64,000 bases of DNA from CAG-873 sp910578365 (GCA_951635545.1 OX620685.1:1178001-1242000); one strand, 5' to 3'. Positions 35,721 through 46,613 are shown, counted from the stretch's first letter. Program-made: numbers and translations. The notes: generated from the sequence alone by a model not told the origin.

Positions 35721-37160
35721 ATGATTAAGAATATATTCAGATCGCTGCTGTGCGTGGCTGCCGTAGCCGCCGTCAGCTCCTGCGACAAGGACGACATATA
35801 TATAGGCGGTGCCGACGACAGCGGCATCATCAGCCCCGACGGCAACGTGGTATATCTTACCGACGGCAACGGACGCAGCGATGTAGGCTTTGTGGAATTC
35901 AAGGATTCGTACAGCCTCGACCTTTACCTGCGCTCGTCGAAGGCCATTGAGGGCACTGCCTCGGTAACACTCAGCTATGACCTCTCGGTTCTCGAGGCCT
36001 ACAATGCCGGCTCGGGCAGCGATGTGGCTGCCTTCCCCCAGGCAAGCGTAAGCCTGGCCGACGGCGGCAAAATCAGCATCAGCGCCGGCGAACTGTCAAG
36101 CCCGGCATACAAGCTGCAGCTCAGCAGCAACGATGCCCTCGACCCCGAAACCACCTACGCAGTGCCTCTGAAGCTTACTCCCGAAAACGCCGCACTGGCC
36201 GGAGGTGCCACTTCGTATGTGGTGCTTGTGCGCGACTGCACCAAGTTCCCCGGAACCGAGAAGTACTACGACGGCAAGCCCGGCATGAAGATTATCAGTG
36301 TTATTGAAGTGAACGACATCAACCCGCTGAACGTAATGGGCTTCACCCTTAAGGAAAGCGGCAAGCAGTTCTTCGACATTGTGGTACTGTTCTCGGCCAA
36401 CATCAACTACAACGCCCAGACAGGCCGCGTATATGTAAGCCGCAACGAGAACGTACAGGCTCTGCTCGACCAGCGCGACAAGTACATCAAGCCCCTGCAG
36501 GACCGCGGTATCAAGGTAGTGCTCGGCATTTTGGGCAACCACGACATCTCGGGTATCTCCACTCTGAAGCCCGAGCTGGCCAAGGAGTTCGCCGCCGAAG
36601 TGAAGAACCTCTGCGACGCTTATGAGCTCGACGGTATTTTCCTCGACGACGAATATACCGACTATGAAGGCGCAGGCTCCACCACCATCCCCGGCTTCAC
36701 CGCCCCGTCGGTAGAGGCTGCCTCGCGCATGGCATACGAAATCCGCAAGGCCCAGCCCTCGCGCCTGCTCATCAGCTACCGCTACGAAGCTTTGTACGAC
36801 GCTGTAGCCGTCGACGGCATGGAACCCGGACAGATTTTCGACTATGTGGTCAACGACTACTGGCAGACTTCAAACCCCTGCGACACCTATCCCGGTCTGA
36901 AAATCAGCCAGGCAGGTACCGGCTCATGGAACTGCTCGGACTACTCGCAGTGCATACCCTCGAACACCAGCTGGACCGACAGATTCTCGCTTGAAGGCAT
37001 GCGTCAGGATGGCTACGGAGCGTTGCTGATATTCAACTTCAACGTCAACCCCGGCTACTGGCTGACAAACTATATCCTGTATGACATGAGCCAGGCCGCC
37101 TCGGCTTTCTGGAACGCAGAGCTTGAGTACGACAACTCGTGGTATAACAAAGATTTCTAA
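35721..37160 (+). CDS. Endo-beta-N-acetylglucosaminidase, GH18 with DUF1735 domain (BT3987-like)
   Basis: The 479-residue lipoprotein (VSSCDKD lipobox) has an N-terminal DUF1735 beta domain (about 25-170) and a GH18 barrel. The catalytic motif is LDGIFLDDEYTDY: D304, D309, D310 and the acid E311. Such enzymes cut the GlcNAc-beta-1,4-GlcNAc core of N-glycans and release high-mannose oligosaccharide, with one GlcNAc, at the cell surface. The gene position matches BT3987 in B. theta. The substrate is predicted from family and context. Confidence 0.88.
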   Translation: MIKNIFRSLLCVAAVAAVSSCDKDDIYIGGADDSGIISPDGNVVYLTDGNGRSDVGFVEFKDSYSLDLYLRSSKAIEGTASVTLSYDLSVLEAYNAGSGSDVAAFPQASVSLADGGKISISAGELSSPAYKLQLSSNDALDPETTYAVPLKLTPENAALAGGATSYVVLVRDCTKFPGTEKYYDGKPGMKIISVIEVNDINPLNVMGFTLKESGKQFFDIVVLFSANINYNAQTGRVYVSRNENVQALLDQRDKYIKPLQDRGIKVVLGILGNHDISGISTLKPELAKEFAAEVKNLCDAYELDGIFLDDEYTDYEGAGSTTIPGFTAPSVEAASRMAYEIRKAQPSRLLISYRYEALYDAVAVDGMEPGQIFDYVVNDYWQTSNPCDTYPGLKISQAGTGSWNCSDYSQCIPSNTSWTDRFSLEGMRQDGYGALLIFNFNVNPGYWLTNYILYDMSQAASAFWNAELEYDNSWYNKDF

Positions 37161-37246
37161 TCGTTAATTCAGAGAGGGGTGTTCCGGTGCCTGCAGGCTG
37201 TTGATGTCTGCAAGCACTGCGACACCCCTTCATAATCAATAATATC

Positions 37247-38356
37247 ATGTACACACACGACGACAGAATTGTAGCCACCCTCGATGCCGGCGGCACCAAC
37301 CTTGTATTCGGGGCCATGCGCGGCTGTGAGTTTATAGCCGACCCGGTTACAATCCCCTCCTGCGGCGACAATCTCGACCGCTGCATGGAGTCGATAGTCA
37401 ATGGATTCACTACCATCTTCAATCTTTGCGAAGAAAAGCCCACGGCCATTTCATTCGCATTCCCCGGCCCGGCCAGCTACAAGGAGGGCATAGTGGGCGG
37501 ATATCTGCCCAACTTTCCGGCATTCCGCGACGGCGTGGCTCTGGGCCCGTTTCTTGAGGAGAAATTCGGTGTGCCTGTGTTTATCAACAACGACGGCGAC
37601 CTGTTCGCCTTCGGTGAGGCAACTGCCGGCATAATGCCTGAAATCAACAGCAAGGTAGCCGCACTGGGCGGCTCTCGGGTGTACCGCAACCTGCTGGGCT
37701 ATACCTTCGGCACCGGTTTCGGCATAGGCGAAGTCATCGACGGCCGTCTGAACCTGGGCAACAACTCCTGCGTTGAAACCTTCTGCATACCTTCGTCGGT
37801 CGACAATTCGATTATGGCCGAAGACTATGTGGCCATACGCGCCATCGTACGCGAGTACGCCCGCCTTGAACCCGCCGCTCCGCAAGGCCTCACGCCCAAA
37901 GATATCTGCGACATAGCCGACGGCAAGCGCGAGGGCAATTCCGAGGCCGCCCGCGAAAGTTTCCGCATCTTCGGAGCAGCTGCCGGCGATGCCATGGCTA
38001 CAGCCGTGACCCTGACCGACTCGCTGCTGGTAATAGGCGGCGGACTCACCGGTGCCGCCCGCCATTTCATGCCGTCGCTGCTGCAGGCTCTGCGCTCGAC
38101 CGTAAAAACCATCAACGGCGAGCAGGTAAAGCGTGTGCAGATGGAGGTATTCGACCTGGACGATGATGAACAGCTCGGCCGCTTTGCTCTTGGCGATGCC
38201 CGCCTGCTGAAAGTGTACGGCTCGGAACGCACCGTAACCTACGACCCCATGAAGCGCACCGGTATTGCCATTTCGAAACTCGGCGCATCCAAGGCCATAT
38301 CCATCGGCGCCTATACTTACGCTCTCTCTCAGCTCGATGCCGCACAGGCCGAGTGA
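37247..38356 (+). CDS. ROK-family sugar kinase
   Basis: The 369-residue protein has the ROK ATP-binding start TLDAGGTNLVFGAM, the catalytic Asp region VFINNDGDLFAFGEA, and TFGTGFGIGEVIDG. The usual zinc site CxCGxxGC is replaced by NNSCVETFCIP, as seen in divergent ROK kinases. In this operon the likely substrates are mannose released by the GH92 enzymes or GlcNAc released by the phosphorylase; the sequence alone does not decide. No DNA-binding domain is present, so it is not a repressor. It lies 86 bases downstream of the GH18 gene. Confidence 0.85.
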   Translation: MYTHDDRIVATLDAGGTNLVFGAMRGCEFIADPVTIPSCGDNLDRCMESIVNGFTTIFNLCEEKPTAISFAFPGPASYKEGIVGGYLPNFPAFRDGVALGPFLEEKFGVPVFINNDGDLFAFGEATAGIMPEINSKVAALGGSRVYRNLLGYTFGTGFGIGEVIDGRLNLGNNSCVETFCIPSSVDNSIMAEDYVAIRAIVREYARLEPAAPQGLTPKDICDIADGKREGNSEAARESFRIFGAAAGDAMATAVTLTDSLLVIGGGLTGAARHFMPSLLQALRSTVKTINGEQVKRVQMEVFDLDDDEQLGRFALGDARLLKVYGSERTVTYDPMKRTGIAISKLGASKAISIGAYTYALSQLDAAQAE

Positions 38357-38392
38357 GGAATAACCATCAAAGAATCACTCCACCTTACAGCA

Positions 38393-40615
38393 ATGAACAA
38401 ATACGCTCCCATCCGGCTGCTGCCCTTTTGCGCCGCCGCCGCAATATGCAGCCTTGCCGCAATATCGTGCCAGAGCAAGCAGCAGGCTGCCGACGACTCT
38501 GCATTTGACCCGGCTTCGCTGGTCAACCCCATGATAGGCACCGACTTCACCGGCAACACCTACCCCGGTGCACAGGCGCCTTTCGGCATGGTGCAGCTGA
38601 GCCCCGACAACGGTCTGCCCGGCTGGGACCGTATTTCGGGATATTTCTACCCCGACTCCACCATCGCCGGCTTCTCGCATACCCATCTGAGCGGTACCGG
38701 AGCCGGCGACCTTTACGATATTTCGTTCATGCCGGTGACCCGACCGATCAAGGTTGGCGATGCTCCGCTGGGCATTCACAGCAAATTCAGCCACGACAGC
38801 GAAACCGCCCGCGCCGGCTACTACAAAGTTACACTCGACGATTATGGTATTGACGTCGAACTCACCGCCACACCGCGCGTAGGCCTCCAGCGCTACACCA
38901 TGCCCGGAGGCGAGGCCGCCGTGATTCTGAATCTCAGCAAGGCCATGAACTGGGACGCCACCACTGCGGCTGAAATAAACATCGTCGACAGTGTGACAGT
39001 GACCGGATACCGCTTCTCCGACGGCTGGGCACGCAACCAGAAAGTGTGGTTTGCCAGCCGCTTCTCGCGCCCCTTCGACGGAGTGGAGCTGCACGATTCG
39101 GTCATAGGCCCGGACGCCAAGGCGCAGGATGCCGCTTTCTTTTTCAACACCACCAAAGGCGAACAGATAACCGTGGCCACCGCCATTTCGGGCACCTCGG
39201 TCGAAAACGCCATGGCAAATCTTATGGCCGAAGCCCCGGAAATCGACTTCGACAAGGCCGAAGCCGCCACACACAGTGCGTGGAACGACGAACTGGGCCG
39301 CATACGCATAAGCACTCCCGACAGCTCGCTGCAGCGGGTGTTCTATACCGCCCTCTACCATTCGATGCTGGCTCCGACCATCTACTGCGATACCGACGGC
39401 TCGTATACGGGCCCCGACGGCAAGGTACACAAGGCTGACGGCTGGACCAACTATTCGTCCTTCTCCACATGGGATACCTACCGGGCCTCGCACCCGCTCT
39501 ATACCATAATCGACCCCGTACGCGCCGGCGACATGGCCCGCTCGCTCACCGAATTCGGCCTGCAGAACGGCCGACTGCCGGTATGGAACATGTGGGGTGC
39601 CGAAACCGACATGATGATAGGCTATCACTCGGCTCCCATTATCGTGGACGCGATACTAAAAGGACTGGGCGACATCGATGCCGAAAAAGCGCTCGACATT
39701 ATGGTGGCCACCGCCCGCAACCGCACCTACCGCCAGCTGGGCGACTTTATCGACCTGGGCTATGTGCCTGTGGTGGACGGTGACAACTGGGAGATGTCGA
39801 AAACCCTCGAATACGCATTCGACGACTACGCCATAGCCATGCTGGCACAGCATCTGGGCAAGACCGACATTTACAACGAATTCATAAAGCGTGCCGGCAA
39901 CTACGCCAACACCTACAACCCGGCCACCGCCTTCTTCCAGCCACGCATGCGCGACGGCTCGTTTATGGAACCGTTCAACCCCGATGCCTACACCGAGGAA
40001 ATCTGCGAGAGCAATGCCTGGCAATACCTCTTCTCGGTTCAGCACGATATCGAAGGAATGACCCGCCTGTTCGGCGGTCCGGACGCTCTCGAGGCCAAAC
40101 TCGACAGCATGGTAAGCCATCAGACCGACCCCTCGGTGGAACTGCCCATATTCTCCACCGGCATGATAGGCCAGTACGCACACGGCAACGAACCCTCGCA
40201 CCATAATCCCTACCTCTACAACTACACCGCCTCGCCCTGGAAGGGAGCCGACTGGCTGCGCCGCATCATGACCGAACTATATACCGACACCCCAGAAGGC
40301 CTGCCCGGCAACGAGGACATGGGCCAGATGTCGGCTTGGTATGTACTCTCCGCCATGGGATTCTACCCCGTAAACCCTGTATCGGGCATATACGAACTGG
40401 GCGCTCCCATGCTGCAGCAGGCTGTAATAGCCGTACCCGGAGGCAAGACATTCACTATCAAGGCAAACGGGCTCTCCGACTCCAAGCGCTACATAGGCTC
40501 GGCCAAACTCAACGGCAAAGCCATCGCCGAGCCTCGAATTTCGCACAGCGACATCATGGCCGGCGGCACTCTCGAACTGGAAATGACCGACAGCCCTACA
40601 AATCCCTGGAAATAA
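38393..40615 (+). CDS. GH92 alpha-mannosidase, lipoprotein
   Basis: The 740-residue protein has a lipobox (AAISCQSK), the N-terminal GH92 block LVNPMIGTDFTGNTYPGAQAPFGMVQLSPD, the general-acid segment CESNAWQYL (E539; Ser replaces the usual Gly) and GNEDMGQMSAWYVLSAMGFYPV near the C-terminus. GH92 enzymes are calcium-dependent exo-alpha-mannosidases. It starts 36 bases after the ROK kinase. Linkage preference cannot be read from the sequence. Confidence 0.92.
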   Translation: MNKYAPIRLLPFCAAAAICSLAAISCQSKQQAADDSAFDPASLVNPMIGTDFTGNTYPGAQAPFGMVQLSPDNGLPGWDRISGYFYPDSTIAGFSHTHLSGTGAGDLYDISFMPVTRPIKVGDAPLGIHSKFSHDSETARAGYYKVTLDDYGIDVELTATPRVGLQRYTMPGGEAAVILNLSKAMNWDATTAAEINIVDSVTVTGYRFSDGWARNQKVWFASRFSRPFDGVELHDSVIGPDAKAQDAAFFFNTTKGEQITVATAISGTSVENAMANLMAEAPEIDFDKAEAATHSAWNDELGRIRISTPDSSLQRVFYTALYHSMLAPTIYCDTDGSYTGPDGKVHKADGWTNYSSFSTWDTYRASHPLYTIIDPVRAGDMARSLTEFGLQNGRLPVWNMWGAETDMMIGYHSAPIIVDAILKGLGDIDAEKALDIMVATARNRTYRQLGDFIDLGYVPVVDGDNWEMSKTLEYAFDDYAIAMLAQHLGKTDIYNEFIKRAGNYANTYNPATAFFQPRMRDGSFMEPFNPDAYTEEICESNAWQYLFSVQHDIEGMTRLFGGPDALEAKLDSMVSHQTDPSVELPIFSTGMIGQYAHGNEPSHHNPYLYNYTASPWKGADWLRRIMTELYTDTPEGLPGNEDMGQMSAWYVLSAMGFYPVNPVSGIYELGAPMLQQAVIAVPGGKTFTIKANGLSDSKRYIGSAKLNGKAIAEPRISHSDIMAGGTLELEMTDSPTNPWK

Positions 40616-40636
40616 GCAAACCTCATATATCGCATA

Positions 40637-42943
40637 ATGAAAAATACTATCCATATAGCAGCGCTTGCTCTGGCGGTGACCGGACTGGCGGCATGCTCCG
40701 GCAATAAGCCCGAGGCATCGGTGCGCGACTATGCCTCGTATGTGAACCCCATGATAGGCACCGGCGGCCACGGCCACACCTTCCCCGGCGCCGTGACACC
40801 GCACGGCATGATACAGCCCTCGCCCGACACTCGCATCGACGGCTGGGACGCATGCTCGGGTTACTATATTGCCGACACTCTGATTAACGGCTTCTCGCAC
40901 ACTCACGTCAGCGGCACCGGCTGCGCCGACTACGGCGACGTACTTATCATGCCCACCGTAGGCGACAGGCAGATTGACAATCAGGTCGACACGCTCCAGA
41001 ACCTGCCATACGCATCGGCCTTCTCGCACGACAACGAAACTGCCGAGCCCGGCTACTACTCGGTGAAGCTCGACCGCTACGGCATTCTGGCCGAATCGAC
41101 CGCCTCGGACCGTGTGGCTCTGCACCGCTTCACCTTCCCCGACGACATGCAGCAGGGCCAGGCCGGCATGATTATCGACATGGACTACTCGATTCAGCGA
41201 CAGCGCAACATCACCATGGACATTCATGCCATAAGCGACACTGAAATCGCCGGATATAAAATGACCAAATACTGGGCCTTCGATCAAGGCATTTATTTCT
41301 ATGCCAAGTTCTCGAGCCCGTTTAATATAGAATTTGTAAGCGACACCGTCACCAACACCAAAGGCGAGCCTTACGAACGCTGCAAGGCGCTGCTGAGTTT
41401 CCCCGAAATAAAGGCAGGCGAACAGCTGCTGGCCAAAGTGGCAGTATCGGCTGTCGACGAACAGGGTGCCCGCGGAAACGTGGAGGCCGAGATGCCCGGA
41501 TTCGATTTCGACGGCACCCGCACGCAGGCACGCGCCAAGTGGAACGACTGGCTGGCCCGAATCGATGTTCCCGACAGTGAGAACTCCGACGACCTCACCA
41601 CTTTCTACACAGCCCTCTATCACACCGCCATTGCGCCCAACCTCTTTACAGATGCCGACGGCCGCTATCTGGGCATGGACCGACAGCCCCGCCAGGGCAG
41701 CGCCGACAAACCCATATACACCATTTTCTCGACCTGGGACACCTTCCGCGCCCTTCACCCGCTGCTGACCATAATCGACCCCGAGCTGAACGATGCCTTT
41801 ATGAACTCGCTGCTGCTCAAGGCCCGCGAAGGCGGCATCCTGCCCATGTGGGAGCTGGCGTCGAACTACACCGGCACCATGATTGGCTACCACACCGCCG
41901 CCATGCTGGCCGATGCCGTGGCCAAGGGCCAGAACAGCTTCGACCCCAAAGAAGCCCTTGACGCCGCCGTACGCGCCGCCGAGTATAATCCGGAGGGCAT
42001 AACCGCTCCTCCGGCCGTAGTGGCCTGCCTGATGCCTCAGGCCAAATACTACAAGAATCTGCAAGGCTGGATTCCATCCGACAAAGACCATGAATCGGTG
42101 GCCAAAGCTCTTGAATATGCCTACGACGACTGGGCTATAGCCCGTCTGGCCGAGGCTGTGGGCGATACCGCCCTACAGGCCCGATACGATGCCTACGGCA
42201 AGGCATACAGGCACTACTTCGACCCGGTCACACGCTTTATGCGCGGCAAGATGAGCGACGGCAGCTGGCGCGAGCCCTTCAATCCACGCTCGTCGAACCA
42301 CCGCAACGACGACTACTGCGAAGGCACCGCCTGGCAGTGGACATGGTTCGTACCTCACGACGTAGACGGCCTGGTTGAACTCATGGGTGGCCGCGAGGCA
42401 TTCGCCGGCAAACTCGACTCGCTGTTCAACGCTTCGTCGGAGCTGGAGGGCGAACTGGTGTCGGCCGACATATCGGGCCTCATAGGCCAGTACGCCCACG
42501 GCAACGAACCCTCGCATCACGTAATCCACCTGTACAACTATGTGGGACAGCCCTGGAAGACTCAGGAACTGGTGGGCCGCATCTTCCGCGAGCAGTATCA
42601 CAACGACCCCGACGGTCTGTCGGGCAACGAGGACTGCGGACAGATGTCGGCATGGCTCATACTCAACGCCATGGGCATATACCAGGTGGCTCCCGGCAAC
42701 CCGGTATACTCGCTTGGCCGCCCTCTGTTCAGCCACATGACCGTGAATCTGCCGGGCGGCAAGACTCTCGACATAGAGGCCACCGGCCTGAGCGATACCA
42801 ACACCTATGTGAAGTCGGTAAGCCTCAACGGCAAACGTCTGACATCACCTTTCATCAGCCACAAGGACATTATCGACGGCGGCAAACTGCTGTTCGAAAT
42901 GACCGACAAAGCCTGTGACACCTTCAGCAATACCGAAAAATAA
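40637..42943 (+). CDS. GH92 alpha-mannosidase, lipoprotein
   Basis: The 768-residue protein has a lipobox (LAACSGNK), YVNPMIGTGGHGHTFPGAVT, PHGMIQPSPD, the general-acid segment CEGTAWQWTWFVPHD (E562) and GNEDCGQMSAWLILNAMGIYQV. The first block TGGHGHTFPG is typical of the alpha-1,2-type GH92 group in my recollection, but this is tentative. Stop and next start overlap by one base (TAATG at 42941-42945), so translation is coupled to the next gene. Confidence 0.92.
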   Translation: MKNTIHIAALALAVTGLAACSGNKPEASVRDYASYVNPMIGTGGHGHTFPGAVTPHGMIQPSPDTRIDGWDACSGYYIADTLINGFSHTHVSGTGCADYGDVLIMPTVGDRQIDNQVDTLQNLPYASAFSHDNETAEPGYYSVKLDRYGILAESTASDRVALHRFTFPDDMQQGQAGMIIDMDYSIQRQRNITMDIHAISDTEIAGYKMTKYWAFDQGIYFYAKFSSPFNIEFVSDTVTNTKGEPYERCKALLSFPEIKAGEQLLAKVAVSAVDEQGARGNVEAEMPGFDFDGTRTQARAKWNDWLARIDVPDSENSDDLTTFYTALYHTAIAPNLFTDADGRYLGMDRQPRQGSADKPIYTIFSTWDTFRALHPLLTIIDPELNDAFMNSLLLKAREGGILPMWELASNYTGTMIGYHTAAMLADAVAKGQNSFDPKEALDAAVRAAEYNPEGITAPPAVVACLMPQAKYYKNLQGWIPSDKDHESVAKALEYAYDDWAIARLAEAVGDTALQARYDAYGKAYRHYFDPVTRFMRGKMSDGSWREPFNPRSSNHRNDDYCEGTAWQWTWFVPHDVDGLVELMGGREAFAGKLDSLFNASSELEGELVSADISGLIGQYAHGNEPSHHVIHLYNYVGQPWKTQELVGRIFREQYHNDPDGLSGNEDCGQMSAWLILNAMGIYQVAPGNPVYSLGRPLFSHMTVNLPGGKTLDIEATGLSDTNTYVKSVSLNGKRLTSPFISHKDIIDGGKLLFEMTDKACDTFSNTEK

Positions 42944-45240
42944 TGAAAAAATATCTGACCATCTGCCTGGCCCTGGCCACTTCGACAGGCGTTTTCGCTG
43001 TAAGCGACCCCGCTGACCTTGTAAATCCGCTCGTAGGCACCCAGTCTACTTTCGAACTCTCCACCGGCAACACCTATCCGGCCATAGCAATGCCCTGGGG
43101 CATGAATTTCTGGACTCCTCAAACCGGTGAGAACGGTTCCGGATGGCAATACGTGTACACCGAAAATCGTATCCGCGGCCTCAAACAGACCCACCAGCCC
43201 TCGCCCTGGATAAATGATTACGGCGCATTCTCGCTGATGCCCGAAACCGGCACTCTGGTGCTGTCCGACAAGGAACGCGGCTCGTGGTTCTCGCACAAAT
43301 CGGAGGAGGCCAGGCCGTACTATTACAAAGTGTATCTGGCCGACTACGACATAACTGCCGAAATAGCGCCCACCGAACGCGCCGCCATGATACAGTTTAC
43401 CTATCCTGCCACCGACGCGCCTTTTATGGTAATCGACGCTTTCGACAACAATGGCAGCGTAGACGTGCAACCCGATAAAATGCGTGTGACCGGCATAGCC
43501 ACCAACAACCACGGAGGTGTGCCCGACAACTTCGCCAACTACTTTGTAATCGAATTCGACCATCCGTTTACCATGGTCGAGTCGCAGGGCTCAGTGGCCG
43601 GCATACGCTTTGCTCCGACCACACGCGGCGAAAAAATCACAGCCCGCGTGGCATCGTCGTTCATCAGCCCCGAACAGGCCGTACAGAACCTCAAGGAGCT
43701 TGGCGACATGACCTTCGCGCAGGTCAAGGCCATGGGCAAAGAACGCTGGAACGACATCCTGGGACGCTTCGACGTGGAAGGAGCCGGCATCGACAAAGAC
43801 CGCACCTTCTACAGCGCCCTGTACCGCTCGCTACTCTTCCCCCGCAAACTCTATGAAATCACACCTGCCGGCGAAACCGTTCACTACAGCCCCTACAACG
43901 GCAAGACTCTGCCCGGCTACATGTACACCGACACCGGTCTGTGGGACACCTTCCGTGCGCTCTTCCCGCTGCTCAACCTTGTTTACCCCTCGGTGAACAA
44001 AGAAATCCAGGAAGGCATGCTCAACGCCTACCGCGAGAGCGGCTTCTTCCCCGAATGGGCATCGCCGGGCCACCGCGATTGCATGGTCGGCAACAACTCG
44101 GCATCGATTCTGGCCGATGCCTATCTCAACGGCACTCAGGTAGCCGACACCGAAACCCTGTGGAATGGCATTGTCAACGGCACCGAGAACGTACACCCCG
44201 AGGTACGCTCCACCGGTCGTCTGGGCCACGAGTACTACAACACTCTGGGATATGTGCCCTACAACGTAGGCATCAACGAGAATGCCGCCCGCACCCTGGA
44301 GTACGCCTACGACGACTGGGCCATATATCAGCTGGCCAAGGCGCTCGGACGCCCTGTGAAAGAGCAGGAGAAATATGCCCGCCGCGCACTAAACTACCGC
44401 AACCTCTTCGACCCTGAAACCAAACTGATGCGCGGACGCAACGAAGACGGCAGCTTCCAGGCGCCGTTCTCGCCGCTCAAATGGGGCGACGCCTTTACCG
44501 AGGGCAACGCATGGCACTACACCTGGAGCGTATTCCACGACCCGCAGGGACTGATTGACCTCATGGGCGGACGCAAGGAGTTCACTGCCATGATGGACTC
44601 GGTGTTCTCGGTGCCCCCGCATTTCGACGACAGCTACTACGGCTTCCCCATACATGAAATTCGCGAAATGCAGGTGATGGACATGGGCAACTACGCCCAC
44701 GGCAACCAGCCCGTACAGCACATGATTTACCTCTACAACTGGGCGGGCGAACCCTGGAAAACCCAGTACCGGACCCGCGAGGTCATCGACCGCATGTACA
44801 CCGACGGTCCCGACGGCTATTGCGGCGACGAGGACAACGGCCAGACTTCGGCCTGGTATGTATTCTCCACTCTTGGCTTCTATCCCGTGGCTCCCGGCAC
44901 CGGCGAATACGCCATCACATCGCCGCTGTTCAAAAAGGCCACAATTCGCCTGGAGAACGGCAAGACCGTGGTAATAAACGCCCCGGACAACAGCAGCGAC
45001 AAACGCTATATTGGCTCGATGAAGGTAAACGGCGCCGATTTAGACCGCAACTTCTTTACCCGCGACCAGCTGATGGACGGAGCCGTAATCGACATTGTAA
45101 TGGACAGCAAGCCCAATACCGCACGCGGTGTCGACAAGTCAGCCGCGCCCTACTCGTTCAGCAACGAGCTCCGTGCTACCTCCGCAGGCCGCAAACTGCT
45201 GAAAAGTGTTGAAAAAGAGCAAAGCTCAAAAAAGAAATGA
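42943..45240 (+). CDS. GH92 alpha-mannosidase, secreted
   Basis: The 765-residue protein has a normal signal peptide (MKKYLTICLALATSTGVFA), LVNPLVGTQSTFELSTGNTYP, general-acid segment TEGNAWHYTWSVFHD (E520) and GDEDNGQTSAWYVFSTLGFYPV. Differences from the other copies (QTHQPSPWINDYG block) suggest a different linkage specificity. It overlaps the MFS gene by 4 bases (ATGA). Confidence 0.92.
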   Translation: MKKYLTICLALATSTGVFAVSDPADLVNPLVGTQSTFELSTGNTYPAIAMPWGMNFWTPQTGENGSGWQYVYTENRIRGLKQTHQPSPWINDYGAFSLMPETGTLVLSDKERGSWFSHKSEEARPYYYKVYLADYDITAEIAPTERAAMIQFTYPATDAPFMVIDAFDNNGSVDVQPDKMRVTGIATNNHGGVPDNFANYFVIEFDHPFTMVESQGSVAGIRFAPTTRGEKITARVASSFISPEQAVQNLKELGDMTFAQVKAMGKERWNDILGRFDVEGAGIDKDRTFYSALYRSLLFPRKLYEITPAGETVHYSPYNGKTLPGYMYTDTGLWDTFRALFPLLNLVYPSVNKEIQEGMLNAYRESGFFPEWASPGHRDCMVGNNSASILADAYLNGTQVADTETLWNGIVNGTENVHPEVRSTGRLGHEYYNTLGYVPYNVGINENAARTLEYAYDDWAIYQLAKALGRPVKEQEKYARRALNYRNLFDPETKLMRGRNEDGSFQAPFSPLKWGDAFTEGNAWHYTWSVFHDPQGLIDLMGGRKEFTAMMDSVFSVPPHFDDSYYGFPIHEIREMQVMDMGNYAHGNQPVQHMIYLYNWAGEPWKTQYRTREVIDRMYTDGPDGYCGDEDNGQTSAWYVFSTLGFYPVAPGTGEYAITSPLFKKATIRLENGKTVVINAPDNSSDKRYIGSMKVNGADLDRNFFTRDQLMDGAVIDIVMDSKPNTARGVDKSAAPYSFSNELRATSAGRKLLKSVEKEQSSKKK

Positions 45241-46613
45241 AAAACGCCAAAACTTCTCCTGTAGCATGGGTGCCCACGGCGTACTTCGCCATGGGCCTCC
45301 CATTTGTTGTGGTCAACATGGTGTCGGTGCTTATGTTCGAGGGCATGGGCGTGGACAATGCGTCGATTACCTTCTGGACCTCGCTTATACTTCTGCCCTG
45401 GACTATCAAACCGCTGTGGAGCCCCTTCCTTGAGCTGTTCCGCACCAAGAAGTTCTATGTCGTCACTACACAGCTGCTTACGGGTGCTGCATTCGGTCTT
45501 ACGGCGCTGACGCTGACCTTTGCCGACTTCTTTGCCCCGGCGGTGTTCTTCCTTGCCATAGTGGCCTTTTCTGGCGCCACGCACGACATTGCCTGCGACG
45601 GCGTGTACATGTCGGAACTAACCCCCTCGCAACAGGCCCGCTACATAGGCTGGCAGGGAGCTTTCTACAACATTGCCAAGATAGTGGCTACAGGCGGCCT
45701 GGTGTATCTGGCCGGCTGGCTTATAAAGCATTACCTGCCGGGAGGCGACAACGCCACTGCCACCGCGGCCGAACTGTTCGCGGCCAACCGCAACGCCTGG
45801 CTTGTGATAATGCTCGTACTCGGCGCGGTAATGATACTGCTGGGCATATACCACATATTCATTCTGCCTTCCCCGGCCAAAGACGCCGGGGCGGAAAAAG
45901 CCGCCGCTCCTGCGCGGCGCACGGCATCGGAAATCCTGTCCGAGCTGTGGAGCGTGCTGCGCCAGTTCTTCACCAAAAAGCATATAGCCATATACATAGC
46001 CTTCATACTGCTGTACCGCTTTGGCGAGGGCTTTGTGGTAAAGGTTGTGCCACTGTTTCTCAAAGCCTCGCGCGAGGCCGGAGGCATGGGGCTCGACACC
46101 GAGCAGATAGGCATCTATTACGGCACATACGGCGCTGCGGCCTTTGTTATAGGCTCGCTGCTGGCAGGCTACTACATCTCGGCCCTGGGCCTTAAGCGGG
46201 CTCTGTTCTCGCTGGTATGCGCGTTCAACATACCCTTTATAGTGTATGCCCTGCTGGCATGGCAGCAGCCCGAACAAGGCTGGCTGATAGCCTCCGGCAT
46301 CATATTCGAATACTTCGGCTACGGCTTCGGCTTCGTAGGCCTGACCCTGTTTATGATGCAGCAGGTGGCGCCCGGCAAACACCAGATGGCCCACTACGCC
46401 TTCGCCTCTGGCATAATGAACCTGGGTGTGATGATACCCGGCATGATGAGCGGCTGGCTTGCCGACCGGCTTGGTTATCTCACTTTCTTCATAGTAGTGA
46501 TGCTGTGTACTATACCGGCATTTATAATGTGCCGGCTGGTACCTTTCAGATACGACGACAAGGGCAATATGATTGAAGCCGAGGAAGCAGCCCTCACAAA
46601 CGACGAAGGCTGA
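45237..46613 (+). CDS. MFS transporter, probable importer of mannosyl-GlcNAc
   Basis: The 458-residue protein has about 12 membrane segments, with FAMGLPFVVVNMVSVLMF first and a long cytoplasmic loop (about 220-245, including AEKAAAPARRTASEI). AFSGATHDIACDGVYMSEL resembles the AmpG-like MFS group. It is sandwiched between GH92 and GH130 genes and in the same operon, which fits the Man-GlcNAc transporter that accompanies mannosyl-GlcNAc phosphorylases in Bacteroides. The substrate is inferred from context. It overlaps the upstream GH92 gene by 4 bases. Confidence 0.85.
   Translation: MKNAKTSPVAWVPTAYFAMGLPFVVVNMVSVLMFEGMGVDNASITFWTSLILLPWTIKPLWSPFLELFRTKKFYVVTTQLLTGAAFGLTALTLTFADFFAPAVFFLAIVAFSGATHDIACDGVYMSELTPSQQARYIGWQGAFYNIAKIVATGGLVYLAGWLIKHYLPGGDNATATAAELFAANRNAWLVIMLVLGAVMILLGIYHIFILPSPAKDAGAEKAAAPARRTASEILSELWSVLRQFFTKKHIAIYIAFILLYRFGEGFVVKVVPLFLKASREAGGMGLDTEQIGIYYGTYGAAAFVIGSLLAGYYISALGLKRALFSLVCAFNIPFIVYALLAWQQPEQGWLIASGIIFEYFGYGFGFVGLTLFMMQQVAPGKHQMAHYAFASGIMNLGVMIPGMMSGWLADRLGYLTFFIVVMLCTIPAFIMCRLVPFRYDDKGNMIEAEEAALTNDEG

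Noticed and set aside
40277..42091. 604-codon open frame on the minus strand
   Set aside because: Opposite two GH92 genes with complete motifs; its translation has low-complexity Gly/Val-rich content typical of an antisense shadow.
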